DNA of 64,000 bases, taken from positions 124,001 through 188,000 of the forward strand of contig NZ_BKAH01000005.1 of the NCBI RefSeq assembly GCF_007992455.1, written 5' to 3'. The position numbers and the translations under genes are program-made. The stretch comes from Microbacterium saccharophilum (GTDB taxonomy: Bacteria > Actinomycetota > Actinomycetes > Actinomycetales > Microbacteriaceae). The notes under the pieces were generated by a model that saw nothing but the letters and a program-made list of their open reading frames with translations, was not told the DNA's origin and did not search any database. The number at the start of each line of letters is the position of its first letter. Position 1 is the first letter of the stretch. Of the stretch, positions 47,296-59,907 are shown piece by piece.

Positions 47296-48753
47296 ATGCC
47301 GACTCCCGTGGACACCCTCGACTTCGTCGTCGCCGACCTCGCGCTCGCCGCAGCCGGCCGTCACCAGATCCGTCTCGCCGAGAACGAGATGCCCGGCCTC
47401 ATGGCCCTGCGCGAGGAGTTCGGGCCGTCGCAGCCGCTCCGCGGCGCGCGGATCGCCGGCTCCCTGCACATGACGGTGCAGACGGCCGTCCTCATCGAGA
47501 CGCTCGTCGCCCTCGGCGCGCAGGTGCGCTGGGCGAGCTGCAACATCTTCTCCACGCAGGACGAGGCCGCCGCGGCCGTCGCCGTGGGGCCGACCGGCAC
47601 CGTCGAGGCGCCCGCCGGGGTCCCCGTGTTCGCGTTCAAGGGCGAGACGCTCGCGGAGTACTGGCAGCTGGCCGACCGCATCTTCGACTGGTCGGCGGAG
47701 GGCTTCGACGGCCCGAACCTCATCCTCGACGACGGCGGCGACGCGACGCTGCTCGTGCACAAGGGCGTCGAGTTCGAGCGCGCCGGCGCCGTCCCCGACG
47801 CCGCGGACGGCGACTCCGCCGAGTACCGCATCGTGCTCGACACGCTCCGCGCCAGCCTCGCCCGCGACCCGCAGCGGTTCACGCGGATGGCCGCCGGCAT
47901 CCTCGGCGTCACGGAGGAGACCACGACCGGCGTCCACCGCCTGTACGAGCTGCACGCCGCCGGCGGGCTGCTCTTCCCCGGCATCAACGTCAACGACTCC
48001 GTCACCAAGTCGAAGTTCGACAACAAGTACGGCATCCGGCACTCGCTGCCCGACGGCATCAACCGCGCCACCGACGTCCTGATGGGCGGCAAGGTCGCCT
48101 TCGTCGCCGGGTACGGCGACGTCGGCAAGGGCGCCGCGGAGGCGCTGCGCGGCCAGGGCGCCCGCGTCATCGTCGGCGAGGTGGACCCCATCTGCGCCCT
48201 GCAGGCCGCGATGGACGGGTACCAGGTCGCCCGGCTCGAGTCCGTCGTCGGCGACGTCGACATCCTCATCACCGGGACCGGCAACACGCAGGTCGTCACG
48301 GTGGAGCACCTGCAGGGCCTCAAGCACCTCGCCATCGTCGGCAACGTCGGCCACTTCGACGACGAGATCGACATGGCGGGGCTGGAGTCGCTGCCCGGCG
48401 CGGAGCGCATCGAGATCAAGCCGCAGGTGCACGAATGGCGGATGCCGAGCGGCCGCAGCATCCTCGTGCTCAGCGAAGGGCGCCTGCTGAACCTGGGGAA
48501 CGCGACGGGGCACCCGTCCTTCGTGATGAGCGCGTCGTTCACGAACCAGGTGCTCGCCCAGCTCGAGCTCTACACCCGGACCGACGCGTACCCCGTCGGC
48601 GTGTACGTGCTCCCCAAGGCGCTGGACGAGAAGGTCGCCCGCCTGCACCTGCCGGCGCTCGGCGTCGAGCTCACCGAGCTGACCCCGGCGCAGGCCGCGT
48701 ACATCGGCGTTCCCGTCGAGGGGCCGTACAAGGTCGACCACTACCGCTACTGA
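47296..48753 (+). CDS. sahH: S-adenosylhomocysteine hydrolase
   Basis: A 485-aa NAD-dependent enzyme splitting S-adenosylhomocysteine into adenosine and homocysteine, clearing the by-product of methylation. Present: [63 protein letters not shown] (NAD loop) and the C-terminal [10 protein letters not shown] whose Lys/Tyr reach into the partner subunit. Full length. Its neighbourhood with mtrAB-lpqB further right recalls mycobacterial order. Convergent with the RDD gene. Confidence 0.97.
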   Translation: MPTPVDTLDFVVADLALAAAGRHQIRLAENEMPGLMALREEFGPSQPLRGARIAGSLHMTVQTAVLIETLVALGAQVRWASCNIFSTQDEAAAAVAVGPTGTVEAPAGVPVFAFKGETLAEYWQLADRIFDWSAEGFDGPNLILDDGGDATLLVHKGVEFERAGAVPDAADGDSAEYRIVLDTLRASLARDPQRFTRMAAGILGVTEETTTGVHRLYELHAAGGLLFPGINVNDSVTKSKFDNKYGIRHSLPDGINRATDVLMGGKVAFVAGYGDVGKGAAEALRGQGARVIVGEVDPICALQAAMDGYQVARLESVVGDVDILITGTGNTQVVTVEHLQGLKHLAIVGNVGHFDDEIDMAGLESLPGAERIEIKPQVHEWRMPSGRSILVLSEGRLLNLGNATGHPSFVMSASFTNQVLAQLELYTRTDAYPVGVYVLPKALDEKVARLHLPALGVELTELTPAQAAYIGVPVEGPYKVDHYRY

Positions 48754-48778
48754 CGCGCGCCGACCGGCCCCCGTCAGT
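48749..48778. terminator. hairpin embedding the sahH and RDD stop codons
   Basis: ACTGACG (48749-48755) pairs perfectly with CGTCAGT (48772-48778) across a 16-nt G/C-rich loop. The sahH TGA and the opposing TGA (TCA) are symmetric within the stem. No T-tract. Confidence 0.45.
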
Positions 48779-49625
48779 GTTCGGGGAACCCGCGCGGCGC
48801 CGCACGGGTGCCGGCCGTGAGGCGTGCCACGCGCGCCTGCTCGCCGACCAGCGCGGCGTACTCGCGGTCGCGGCGGACCGCGACGACGGCCCGCACGAGG
48901 GTCTCCGGGTCGACGGCCGGCAGCGGTGACACGTGCGGCGCGATGTCGGCGGCGATCGCCGCGGCGGTGCGCGCCCGCGCCGCCGGGTCGAGGCCCGTCG
49001 CCGTCCGGACGAACTGCGCGGCGCGGCGCGCCACGCGGTAGGGGAGCCGGGTGACGTCCGCGATGCGGGCCCAGTCCGCGAGCGCCTCCGGCACGCCGCC
49101 GGCCGGGGACGGCAGCTGCGGGGCGCGCGTGCGCTCGGCGTAGGTGCCGGCGAGGAGGTCCCCGAGGCGCTGCGCGCGGGGCGTGAACGCGCCGACGATG
49201 CCCGCGACCGCCCCGAGCGTGAACCACACCTCCAGGACGCCGGTCAGGGCGCGGATGAAGGCGTGCCGGAAGCCGGCGGCGCCGCCGTCGGTCCGCACGA
49301 TCCGGCTGCCGACGGCGAGCTTGCCGAGGCTCCGCCCTCGTGTGATGGTCTCGACCGCCGTCGGTAGGACCACCGTCACCACCGCGAGGCTCGCGACCGT
49401 GAGGGCGGGGGACAGGGCGGACAGGTCGAGCCCCACGCCGGTGACCCACGACGCCGCGAGGAGGAAGAGCGCGAGCAGGGCGATGCCGGTCAGCATGTCG
49501 ATGAGGAGACCGAGGGCCCGCAGGAAGAATCCGACCGGCTGCACGTCGAGGGCCACGGCCTCGCCGGTGAGGATCTCGTCCTGCCGGATCTCCGCCGGCG
49601 CCGGGGTGGGTCCGGGGGTGGCCAT
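48774..49625 (-). CDS. RDD family membrane protein
   Basis: A 283-aa protein with an RDD domain: GFFLRALGLLIDM (Arg and Asp of the name) near residue 35, four to five hydrophobic segments, and GRSLGKLAVGSRIVR, the classic RDD glycine/lysine motif. A ~110-residue cytoplasmic C-terminus follows. The family is linked to ion or antiporter functions in a few cases, but here the context (divergent SpoIIM-like gene; MoxR/DUF58 operon nearby) suggests envelope homeostasis. ATG at 49625 is 6 nt from a TTTACT box. Confidence 0.88.
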   Translation of the reverse strand: MATPGPTPAPAEIRQDEILTGEAVALDVQPVGFFLRALGLLIDMLTGIALLALFLLAASWVTGVGLDLSALSPALTVASLAVVTVVLPTAVETITRGRSLGKLAVGSRIVRTDGGAAGFRHAFIRALTGVLEVWFTLGAVAGIVGAFTPRAQRLGDLLAGTYAERTRAPQLPSPAGGVPEALADWARIADVTRLPYRVARRAAQFVRTATGLDPAARARTAAAIAADIAPHVSPLPAVDPETLVRAVVAVRRDREYAALVGEQARVARLTAGTRAAPRGFPEH

Positions 49626-49628
49626 GGG

Positions 49629-49637
49629 TACAGTAAA
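49629..49637. promoter_or_regulatory. overlapping divergent -10 boxes of RDD and SpoIIM genes
   Basis: TACAGT (49629-49634, plus) serves the SpoIIM-like gene with 7 nt to its ATG; TTTACT (minus strand, 49632-49637) serves the RDD gene with 6 nt to its ATG. The boxes share three base pairs, and the two start codons are separated by only 16 bp. Confidence 0.6.
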
Positions 49638-49641
49638 GCAA

Positions 49642-53447
<3,806 letters not shown>

Positions 53448-53466
53448 CGCTCTGCGGCTCTCTCGT

Positions 53467-53504
53467 CCGGAAGGCCCGTCCCCTCGCGGGGGCGGGCCTT
53501 CCGG
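53467..53504. terminator. strong bidirectional hairpin terminator between katG and aqpZ
   Basis: 17-bp stem (53467-53483 with 53488-53504) with one G-T wobble and a TCGC loop, located between convergent genes. No long T-run on either side. Confidence 0.75.
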
Positions 53505-53510
53505 CGTGCA

Positions 53511-54317
53511 TCAGGCGGCGTTGCGGGAGTCGAAGAGCGCCTTGTGCGCGAAGCCCGCGATGAGTGCGCCGACGATCGGGAACACCAGGAACACCCAGAG
53601 CTGCACGAGCGCATCGCCCCCGCCGTAGATCGCCGTCGCGATGGACCGCGCCGGGTTCACCGACGTGTTGTCGATCGGGATGGATGCCAGGTGGATGAGC
53701 GTGAGCGTCAGGCCGATGACGAGCCCGGCGAACGGCGTGCCGCGCGTCGCGTGCGTGACGCCGAGGATGACGAGCACGAAGATGCCGGTGAACACGATCT
53801 CCGCCGTGATCGCCGCGCCGAGCCCGAACCCGCCGGGGGACTGCGCGCCGAAGCCGTTGCTCGCGAAGCCGGCGTCCTGCCGCTGGGTGAGCCACCCGTC
53901 GGGGCCGAACATCCCGATCAGCACGAGCAGGCTCGTGCCCACGGCGCCGCCGACGATCTGGGCGACGATGTAGCCGGGCGCGTCGCGCCAGGGGAAGCGG
54001 CCCGCCGCGGCGAGCCCCAGCGTCACGGCCGGGTTGAAGTGCCCGCCGGAGATCGGACCCCACGTGTACGCGGCCGCGACGATCGTGAGCCCGAACGCCA
54101 GGGCGACGCCCACGAAGCCGATGCCGAGCGACGTGCCCGCGTCGCTGGTGCCGAAGTCGGCGGCGAATAGGGCGGCCCCGATGGAGCCGAAGACGAGGAG
54201 GAAGGTCCCGGCGGCCTCCGCGAGGAGCTTGATGCCGGTCGCCGGTCCCGCCTCCGGCGGGGTGTGGTCGAGCGGTGTCGGGACGGCGGGCTGGTCGGGG
54301 ATCGGATCGGGACTCAT
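53511..54317 (-). CDS. aqpZ: aquaporin, MIP family (AqpZ-like)
   Basis: A 268-aa channel with six helices and two NPA half-helices: GGHFNPAVT and SVNPARS. The helix-5 segment IHLASIPIDNTSVNPARS has the selectivity-filter His and the Arg after the second NPA, as in water-selective AqpZ and unlike glycerol channels. An extended polar N-terminus (about 28 residues) and a loop of ~25 residues after helix 3 (TQRQDAGFASNGFGAQSPGG) are longer than in E. coli. Next to katG, passage of water or hydrogen peroxide is plausible. ATG follows GGAGG. Confidence 0.9.
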   Translation of the reverse strand: MSPDPIPDQPAVPTPLDHTPPEAGPATGIKLLAEAAGTFLLVFGSIGAALFAADFGTSDAGTSLGIGFVGVALAFGLTIVAAAYTWGPISGGHFNPAVTLGLAAAGRFPWRDAPGYIVAQIVGGAVGTSLLVLIGMFGPDGWLTQRQDAGFASNGFGAQSPGGFGLGAAITAEIVFTGIFVLVILGVTHATRGTPFAGLVIGLTLTLIHLASIPIDNTSVNPARSIATAIYGGGDALVQLWVFLVFPIVGALIAGFAHKALFDSRNAA

Positions 54318-54401
54318 GACTCCTCCTTCGGGGCGCAGCGGATGCCGTGAGTCTCCCGCCGATCGCGGGCGGCCGCCAGTGCCACGCCGGCACGGGGCTC
54401 C

Positions 54402-54435
54402 CGGTTCTCACAGGCGCGCGGTTCTCAGAGGCGCC
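54402..54435. repeat. 17-bp tandem duplication at the DUF58 3' end
   Basis: CGGTTCTCACAGGCGCG (54402-54418) is followed by CGGTTCTCAGAGGCGCC (54419-54435), 15 of 17 identical, and spans the DUF58 stop codon. Confidence 0.7.
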
Positions 54436-55726
54436 CGGCGGCCTTCAGTGCCAGGTAGCGGTCCGCGACACGGGGCGGCAGCGACTCGGCGTCCGCGACG
54501 ACGGCATCCGCCCCGGCGCGCGCGATGGCCGCGGCCACCTCCCGGGCGTCCCGCGCGGTGCGCTCGGCCGCCGCGAGCGCATACACCCCGGCGGCGTCCC
54601 GCGGGGGCTCGGGGAGCGGCTCGTCCGCCGACACGCTGCCCACGACGACGCGGCTGCGCGCGGTGAGCGCCGGGAGCGCCGCCAGGAAGCCGCGCGCCGC
54701 GTCCACGGCATCCTGCGCCGTCAGGAGCACGACGAGGGCCGGGCGCGTCGTCAGGCGGCGGACCTGCGCGGCCGCGGCATCCCAGTCCGTGTCGATCAGC
54801 TGCGGCTCGACCGGCGCCATCGCGTCGACGAGCGCGGGGAGCAGCCCCGCCCCGTCGACCCGCGTGACGCGGGCGCGCAGCACCCGGTCGAACATCACGA
54901 GGTGCACGTGGTCGCCGGCACGGGCCGCGAGGGCCCCGAGGAGCAGCGCCGCCTCCATCGCCGCGTCCAGGCGCACGCCGTCGCCGACCCGCGCGGCCGA
55001 GGTGCGGCCGGTGTCGATCACGATCACGACGTGCCGGTCGCGCTCGGGGCGCCAGGTGCGCAGCATCGTCGTGGTCGCCCGCGCGGTGGCCCGCCAGTCG
55101 ATGGACCGCACGTCGTCGCCGCGGACGTACTCGCGGAGGCTGTCGAACTCGGTGCCCTGGCCGCGCACCTGCACGCTCGTGTTGCCGTCGAGCTCCCGCA
55201 GCCGCGCGAGGCGGGAGGGAAGGTGCCGGCGGGCGGTGAACGGCGGCAGGACGCGCAACGTGCCCGGTGCCTCGATACGCCCTTGCCGGCCGGCGAGCCC
55301 CAGCGGGCCGTCGGCCCGTACGACCACGAACCCGGTGCGCAGCTCTCCACGCCGCCGCGGATGAAGCGGGATGTCCACGGCTCGGCGCTCGCCGGCGGGA
55401 ATGTCGATCCTGCTGCGGTCGCCCGGGGCGCCGGCGGTCGGCTGCCACGCATCCCGGACGCGCCCGCGGAGGCCCCGGCGACTCCGGTTGGTGAGCAGCA
55501 GCGTCGTCGTCACGTCCTGATCGCGGAGCACCCGCGCCGGGATGCGGCGCTCGACGCCCACGGCGCGGGGGTCGGCCGCGTACGCGGCGTCGACGGCCGC
55601 CGCCGCGAGGCAGAGCGCCGCCCAGACGCCCGCGACCGCCCACGCCGACATCCCCGCGGCCGAGAGCAGCACGACGGGGACCACCCCCACGGCGAGGGCG
55701 AGCGCGAGGCGGCCGGTGACGAACAT
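54425..55726 (-). CDS. DUF58 domain protein, MoxR-associated
   Basis: A 433-aa protein with two N-terminal hydrophobic helices (about 5-50), then the DUF58 core: FDSLREYVRGDDVRSIDWRATAR (the diagnostic block, about 190-212) and a von Willebrand-A-like part with VIVIDTGRTS and DGVRLDAAMEAALLL. It works with MoxR AAA ATPases in membrane-linked complex assembly. ATG overlaps the moxR stop by TGATG. Last gene of the operon. Confidence 0.9.
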   Translation of the reverse strand: MFVTGRLALALAVGVVPVVLLSAAGMSAWAVAGVWAALCLAAAAVDAAYAADPRAVGVERRIPARVLRDQDVTTTLLLTNRSRRGLRGRVRDAWQPTAGAPGDRSRIDIPAGERRAVDIPLHPRRRGELRTGFVVVRADGPLGLAGRQGRIEAPGTLRVLPPFTARRHLPSRLARLRELDGNTSVQVRGQGTEFDSLREYVRGDDVRSIDWRATARATTTMLRTWRPERDRHVVIVIDTGRTSAARVGDGVRLDAAMEAALLLGALAARAGDHVHLVMFDRVLRARVTRVDGAGLLPALVDAMAPVEPQLIDTDWDAAAAQVRRLTTRPALVVLLTAQDAVDAARGFLAALPALTARSRVVVGSVSADEPLPEPPRDAAGVYALAAAERTARDAREVAAAIARAGADAVVADAESLPPRVADRYLALKAAGRL

Positions 55727-56706
55727 CAGATCGGCACGCGGGTCTGCGCCAGCACGGAGGTCAGGATGGCTTCCACCGAGACGGCCTCGAGCTCCGCTTC
55801 GGGCCGGAGGCGCACGCGGTGCCGCCACGTCGGAAGCAGCATCGTCTGCACGTGGTCGGGGGTGATGGCCGGGTAGCCGCCCAGCCACGCCCACGTCTTC
55901 GCCGTCGCGAGGAGGGCGGTGGCGGCACGCGGGCTCGCGCCGAGCTGCACCGAGGGGGACTGCCGGGTCGCACGGGCGAGGTCCACGACATATCCCAGCA
56001 CGTCGTCGGAGACCGTGACCGAGGCGGCGGCGCGCTGCGCGGCGCGGATCTCGGCGGCGCCGACGACCGGCTCAAGGCCGGCGCCGGCGAGGTCGCCCGG
56101 GCGGAAGCCGTCGGCGTGCCGGCGGAGCACCGCCATCTCGTCGGCGCGTGCGGGCGCGTCGATGAGGAGCTTCAGCAGGAACCGGTCCAGCTGCGCCTCG
56201 GGGAGCGTGTAGGTGCCCTCGTGCTCGATCGGGTTCTGCGTCGCGGCGACGAGGAACGGGTCGGGGAGGGGGCGGGACTGCCCGTCCACCGACACCTGGC
56301 GCTCCTCCATCGCCTCCAGCAGCGCCGCCTGCGTCTTCGGTGGCGTGCGGTTGATCTCGTCGGCCAGGAGCACGTGGGTGAACACCGGCCCGGCACGGAA
56401 GTCGAATGCACCGGCCCGCGCGTCGTAGACGAGGGACCCGGTGACATCGCCCGGCATGAGGTCGGGGGTGAACTGGATGCGGGCGGTGTCCAGGCCGATC
56501 GCCCGGCTGAACGCGCGGACGAGCAGCGTCTTGGCGACGCCCGGCACGCCCTCGAGCAGGACGTGTCCGCGGGCCAGCAGCGCGATCAGGAGGCCGGTGA
56601 CCGCGCCGTCCTGACCGACCACCGCCTTGCCGACCTCGAGCCGCACACGGTTCATGGCCTCGCGGAGCTCGTCGGCGGACGGGGCGTCGGCGACGGTGTC
56701 GCTCAT
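55726..56706 (-). CDS. moxR: MoxR family AAA ATPase
   Basis: A 326-aa AAA+ ATPase. Walker A LLEGVPGVAKT, Walker B VLLADEINRTPPKTQAALLEAM and sensor 1 LVAATQNPIEHEGTY are intact, with the C-terminal lid (RAATALLATAKTWAWL). MoxR proteins act as chaperone-like ATPases for partner vWA/DUF58 proteins, here encoded next. ATG has AAAGGAA upstream and overlaps the DUF4350 stop (ATGA). Confidence 0.94.
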   Translation of the reverse strand: MSDTVADAPSADELREAMNRVRLEVGKAVVGQDGAVTGLLIALLARGHVLLEGVPGVAKTLLVRAFSRAIGLDTARIQFTPDLMPGDVTGSLVYDARAGAFDFRAGPVFTHVLLADEINRTPPKTQAALLEAMEERQVSVDGQSRPLPDPFLVAATQNPIEHEGTYTLPEAQLDRFLLKLLIDAPARADEMAVLRRHADGFRPGDLAGAGLEPVVGAAEIRAAQRAAASVTVSDDVLGYVVDLARATRQSPSVQLGASPRAATALLATAKTWAWLGGYPAITPDHVQTMLLPTWRHRVRLRPEAELEAVSVEAILTSVLAQTRVPI

Positions 56707-57899
56707 GGGGTGTTCCTTTCGGGGCGGAGGGTTCCGGTCACGATGGCATCCGACTTCGAGGCCAGAGCGTCTTCGAGGTCGCGGAGGCGCGCGGCGAGGT
56801 CGACGAGCTCCCGGTCGGTGCGCGGCACGGCGTCCAGCAGCACACCGGCGACGGCGCCGGGGTCGGCGGACAGGTGGACGGCGACCGCGTCGGACACCTC
56901 CCGGGCGGATGCCGCGGGGCCGAGCCCGACGAGGCGCGCGAGCCGGTCGAGCGCGGCGATCCGCAGCTGGTCGGCGGCGTGCCCGGCATCGCCGGCGCGC
57001 GCGTACAGCTGCGCGCGGCCCACGGTCGTCTCGCCGGCGCGGACGGACACCGGCAGCGTCTCGGCGACGAGGGGGCCGAACCGGCGGCCCCGCCAGACCG
57101 CGGCGGCGAGGGCGGCGCCGGCGAGGAGGGCGATCGCCGGGGTGACCCAGTCCGGTGTCAGCTCGCCGACGGTCGGCGCCGTCGCGAGGTCGCTGTCCTG
57201 CAGCGCCGGCAGGTACCAGACGACGTGCGAGCGGCGCCCCAGCAGGTTCACCCCGAGCGCCGCGTTGCCGTCCCGGGCGAGTAGCTCGTTCGTAAGGAGC
57301 GCCGTGGCGTCGAGGGCCGCGATCCGCCTGTCGCCCGTCTCGAGGACCAGGAGACCGTGCCCGTCGCCGGAGGGGTAGCAGCCGACCGCGTCGCCGACGG
57401 CGCGGAACACGGTGCCGGGGGACACCTCGCCGGCCCGCACGGCCTCGGCGAGCCCGCAGCCCGGCGGGGCCGCGCCCTCGCCGATGCCCGCGGGCCCCGA
57501 GCGGGCCAGGAGGAGGCGCAGATCCCGCGACCGCGGCTCGAGCAGCACGACATCGGCCGCCGTCCCGGTCACCGCGGCGAGGGCCTCGTCCGACAGCGGC
57601 GCGGTGTCGGTGAGGACGAGCGTGGATGCCGACGTGACCGCGTCCTCCGCCGCGGCCCGGTCGCGGGCCACGGTGACGGCGACGCCGTGTCCCTCCAGGA
57701 TGCGGGCGAGCGCCCGTCCCCCGTCCGGGGTGGCGGACTGGGGGTCGAGGAGACCCGCGGCCGGCATCTGCGCGATCCCGCCGATCGCGGCGGCGACGGC
57801 GCCCACGACGAGCAGGGCGGCGCCGATGGCCGTCCACCCCGCCACCGCACGGCGGCGGGGCGCCGCCGCCGTCCGTGCCGCCGTCCGTGCCGCCGTCAT
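56703..57899 (-). CDS. DUF4350 domain membrane protein
   Basis: A 398-aa protein with one N-terminal and one central hydrophobic helix (about 18-42 and 258-278). The external part holds the DUF4350 start SATPDGGRALARILEGHGVAV, which resembles a glutamine-amidotransferase/GldG-like fold. It is a usual member of MoxR-DUF58 operons; role unknown. The first residues TAARTAARTAA come from a 12-bp tandem repeat. ATGA overlaps on both sides. Confidence 0.85.
   Translation of the reverse strand: MTAARTAARTAAAPRRRAVAGWTAIGAALLVVGAVAAAIGGIAQMPAAGLLDPQSATPDGGRALARILEGHGVAVTVARDRAAAEDAVTSASTLVLTDTAPLSDEALAAVTGTAADVVLLEPRSRDLRLLLARSGPAGIGEGAAPPGCGLAEAVRAGEVSPGTVFRAVGDAVGCYPSGDGHGLLVLETGDRRIAALDATALLTNELLARDGNAALGVNLLGRRSHVVWYLPALQDSDLATAPTVGELTPDWVTPAIALLAGAALAAAVWRGRRFGPLVAETLPVSVRAGETTVGRAQLYARAGDAGHAADQLRIAALDRLARLVGLGPAASAREVSDAVAVHLSADPGAVAGVLLDAVPRTDRELVDLAARLRDLEDALASKSDAIVTGTLRPERNTP
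57871..57894 (-). repeat. 12-bp tandem repeat (two perfect copies) at the DUF4350 N-terminus
   Basis: GTCCGTGCCGCC occurs at 57871-57882 and 57883-57894, followed by a partial third unit GTC next to the start codon. In-frame, so copy-number change would alter the N-terminus by 4 residues per unit. Confidence 0.85.
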
Positions 57900-58534
57900 G
57901 CCGGGATCCGTTGCGGCCGGGGCGCTGCGGCGAGACGCTCGTCGAGCGCGGCGACGAGCGCGTACGCGTCGGGCGTGCCGGGCCGCCGGAGGTAGCGGAC
58001 GTCGTCGAAGACATCGGCCGCGCGGGCGAGTGCCTCCGTCTCGCCGGGGAAGGCGCGGGCGGCGGAGCGTGCGAAGCCGTGCACCGTCGTCCCCGGCGTC
58101 GCCGGCACGATCGTGCGATCGGAGAGCGCCCGGGCGAGCGCGCGGAAGCGCAGCACGATGGCGGCCTCCCACCGGCCGCCGGCGGCCTCGGCTTCGGCGG
58201 TGCGGCGGAGGTCCGCCGCGGACCTGCGCTCGGCGTCGCCGAAGAGCGCCGCGGCGGCCTGCGCGCGGGCCGCGCGGCGCGGACGGCCCCAGATCGCGAC
58301 GGCGACGCCGATCGCGGCGAGCACGATGACGAGCACCGCGACCGCGAGCCACGGGCCGAACGCGGCCGGGACGTCGCCGCTGAAGAGGGAGAGGAAGAAG
58401 TCGCCGACGGCGCGGGCGGCGCGATCGAAGGGCGTCGGCTCGGCCACGCGGTAGACGGTGCCGGCCAGCTCGCGCTCCGCCCACTCGCGCGCCTCGTCGC
58501 CGTCCGGGATGAGCGGCGCCGCGGGCAGCCTCAC
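57896..58534 (-). CDS. DUF4129 domain membrane protein
   Basis: A 212-aa protein with an N-terminal external part (EAREWAEREL), one hydrophobic helix (about 68-90) and the C-terminal DUF4129 domain (GGRWEAAIVLRFRALARALSDR then PGTTVHGFARS and ADVFDDVRYLRRP). The Arg/Asp-rich helices resemble transglutaminase-associated C-termini. GTG overlaps the stop of the upstream membrane protein (GTGA). Unknown function, conserved in MoxR loci. Confidence 0.86.
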   Translation of the reverse strand: MRLPAAPLIPDGDEAREWAERELAGTVYRVAEPTPFDRAARAVGDFFLSLFSGDVPAAFGPWLAVAVLVIVLAAIGVAVAIWGRPRRAARAQAAAALFGDAERRSAADLRRTAEAEAAGGRWEAAIVLRFRALARALSDRTIVPATPGTTVHGFARSAARAFPGETEALARAADVFDDVRYLRRPGTPDAYALVAALDERLAAAPRPQRIPA

Positions 58535-59760
58535 AGCGTGCCCCGCGCGCCGCCGGGCGGTGTCCACGTCGTCGGCGACGGCGCGGGTGCGGGCACGGAT
58601 ACCGGAGGTGCCGGCGCCGCCGCAGGGGCCGTTGGCGGGTACCCCGGTGCCGGGTGCGGGGCGGCCGGGCCGACGAACCCCGGCACCGCGGTCCCCGGGA
58701 CGGGCGGGGCCCATCGGGGCAGGTCCCGTCCGACGTGCGCCCGGTACGGATCGCCCGGCTCCGCCCCGGGCAGGTCGCGCTGGTCGACGTAGGCGAGGAG
58801 ATCCAGGTCCAGGCCCTCCCGCCGCATCCGGCAGTCGATGTAGATGAGGGCGGTCGCCGTGGACTGCACGACGAGCGCGACCGACTGCAGGAGCACGACG
58901 AGCACCTCGGTGACCAGCAGGCCGACCAGGAGCGCGACGACGCCGCCGACCTCGGGGTCGCCGGTGGGGGAGAGGACGGTCGTCAGCCCCGTCGTGAGGA
59001 AGGACATCGGGAGGGTCACCAGCTGCGCGAGCACCCCGAACGCGGAGGAGATGATGACGATGATCCCGAGCGACGGCCAGAACCGTCCGCGCGTGAGGAG
59101 CCAGGAGCGGCGCACCGCTTCGATGATGCGGGCCTGCTCCATGACGATGACCGCCGGGACGAGCAGGAGCTTGACGCTCAGCCACAGCGACACCGGCACG
59201 GTCACCATGATCGCGAGGAGCACGACGACGATCACCGCGGCGACGGAGGCCTGCGCCAGCAGGACGAACCCGGCGACGAGGATGCCGACGAGCACGGCGA
59301 CCGCCAGGCTCAGCAGGATGGTGTATCCGATGAGGCGCCCGGCGACCGGCTTCACCTGGCGCCAGAGGCCGCCGAGGGTGAGCTTCTCCGCGAGCGCGGC
59401 GTGCGCCACCTCGCGCACGATGACCGCCTGCACGAGCACGCTGAACGCGGTGGTGGCCAGGCCCAGCAGGACGCTCACGACGCCGACGAGCGCGATCGAG
59501 CCCGCCATGACGGTGTCGAAGTCGTCGTCGCCCGGCTCCAGGGTCGCGACGCGCCCGAACGCGTAGAACCCCGTCGCGACGATCCCGGCGGCGGCGACGA
59601 TCGTCACGACCGTCTGCGCGACGAGGGCGAAGCCGAGCAGCACCCGCGGGTTCTGGCGCAGCGCCGCGAACGAGCGTCCGAGGATGGTGCCGAAGCCGTG
59701 CGGTCGCAGCGGGATGATCCCGGGCCGCGGGGCCGGCGTCCACGTCGGGTAGGCCGTCAC
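58531..59760 (-). CDS. multipass membrane protein, first gene of the MoxR operon
   Basis: A 409-aa protein with six long hydrophobic segments (about 35-310), containing IRE-type VIVREVAHAALAEKLTLGGLW and ARIIEAVRRSWLLTRGRFWPSLG, a pattern seen in 'glycerophosphoryl diester phosphodiesterase membrane domain'-like proteins. The last ~80 residues are Pro/Ala-rich and disordered. No catalytic residues recognised. The GTG at 59760 is set by GAGGAGG 3-4 nt upstream, and the gene is divergent from mtrA. Confidence 0.8.
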   Translation of the reverse strand: MTAYPTWTPAPRPGIIPLRPHGFGTILGRSFAALRQNPRVLLGFALVAQTVVTIVAAAGIVATGFYAFGRVATLEPGDDDFDTVMAGSIALVGVVSVLLGLATTAFSVLVQAVIVREVAHAALAEKLTLGGLWRQVKPVAGRLIGYTILLSLAVAVLVGILVAGFVLLAQASVAAVIVVVLLAIMVTVPVSLWLSVKLLLVPAVIVMEQARIIEAVRRSWLLTRGRFWPSLGIIVIISSAFGVLAQLVTLPMSFLTTGLTTVLSPTGDPEVGGVVALLVGLLVTEVLVVLLQSVALVVQSTATALIYIDCRMRREGLDLDLLAYVDQRDLPGAEPGDPYRAHVGRDLPRWAPPVPGTAVPGFVGPAAPHPAPGYPPTAPAAAPAPPVSVPAPAPSPTTWTPPGGARGTL

Positions 59761-59840
59761 ATGCCCTCCTCGAAAGTTCGGCGCAGCTCGTCCTATCGTG
59801 GCATACCGGGGCCATCCGGCCCCGGTGCGGCGGGGTCGGA

Positions 59841-59846
59841 TACTGT
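59841..59846 (+). promoter_or_regulatory. -10 box (TACTGT) of the mtrAB-lpqB operon
   Basis: TACTGT in GGATACTGTGGG predicts an mRNA start near 59853, a leader of about 55 nt and a GAAGGACG element before ATG 59908. The overlapping GATACT (59839-59844) is an equally good reading. Confidence 0.45.
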
Positions 59847-59907
59847 GGGGGGAAGCGCCCGGCCGGCGCACCGGCATCCGCCGTACCCGAAGGACGAACA
59901 GGTCACC

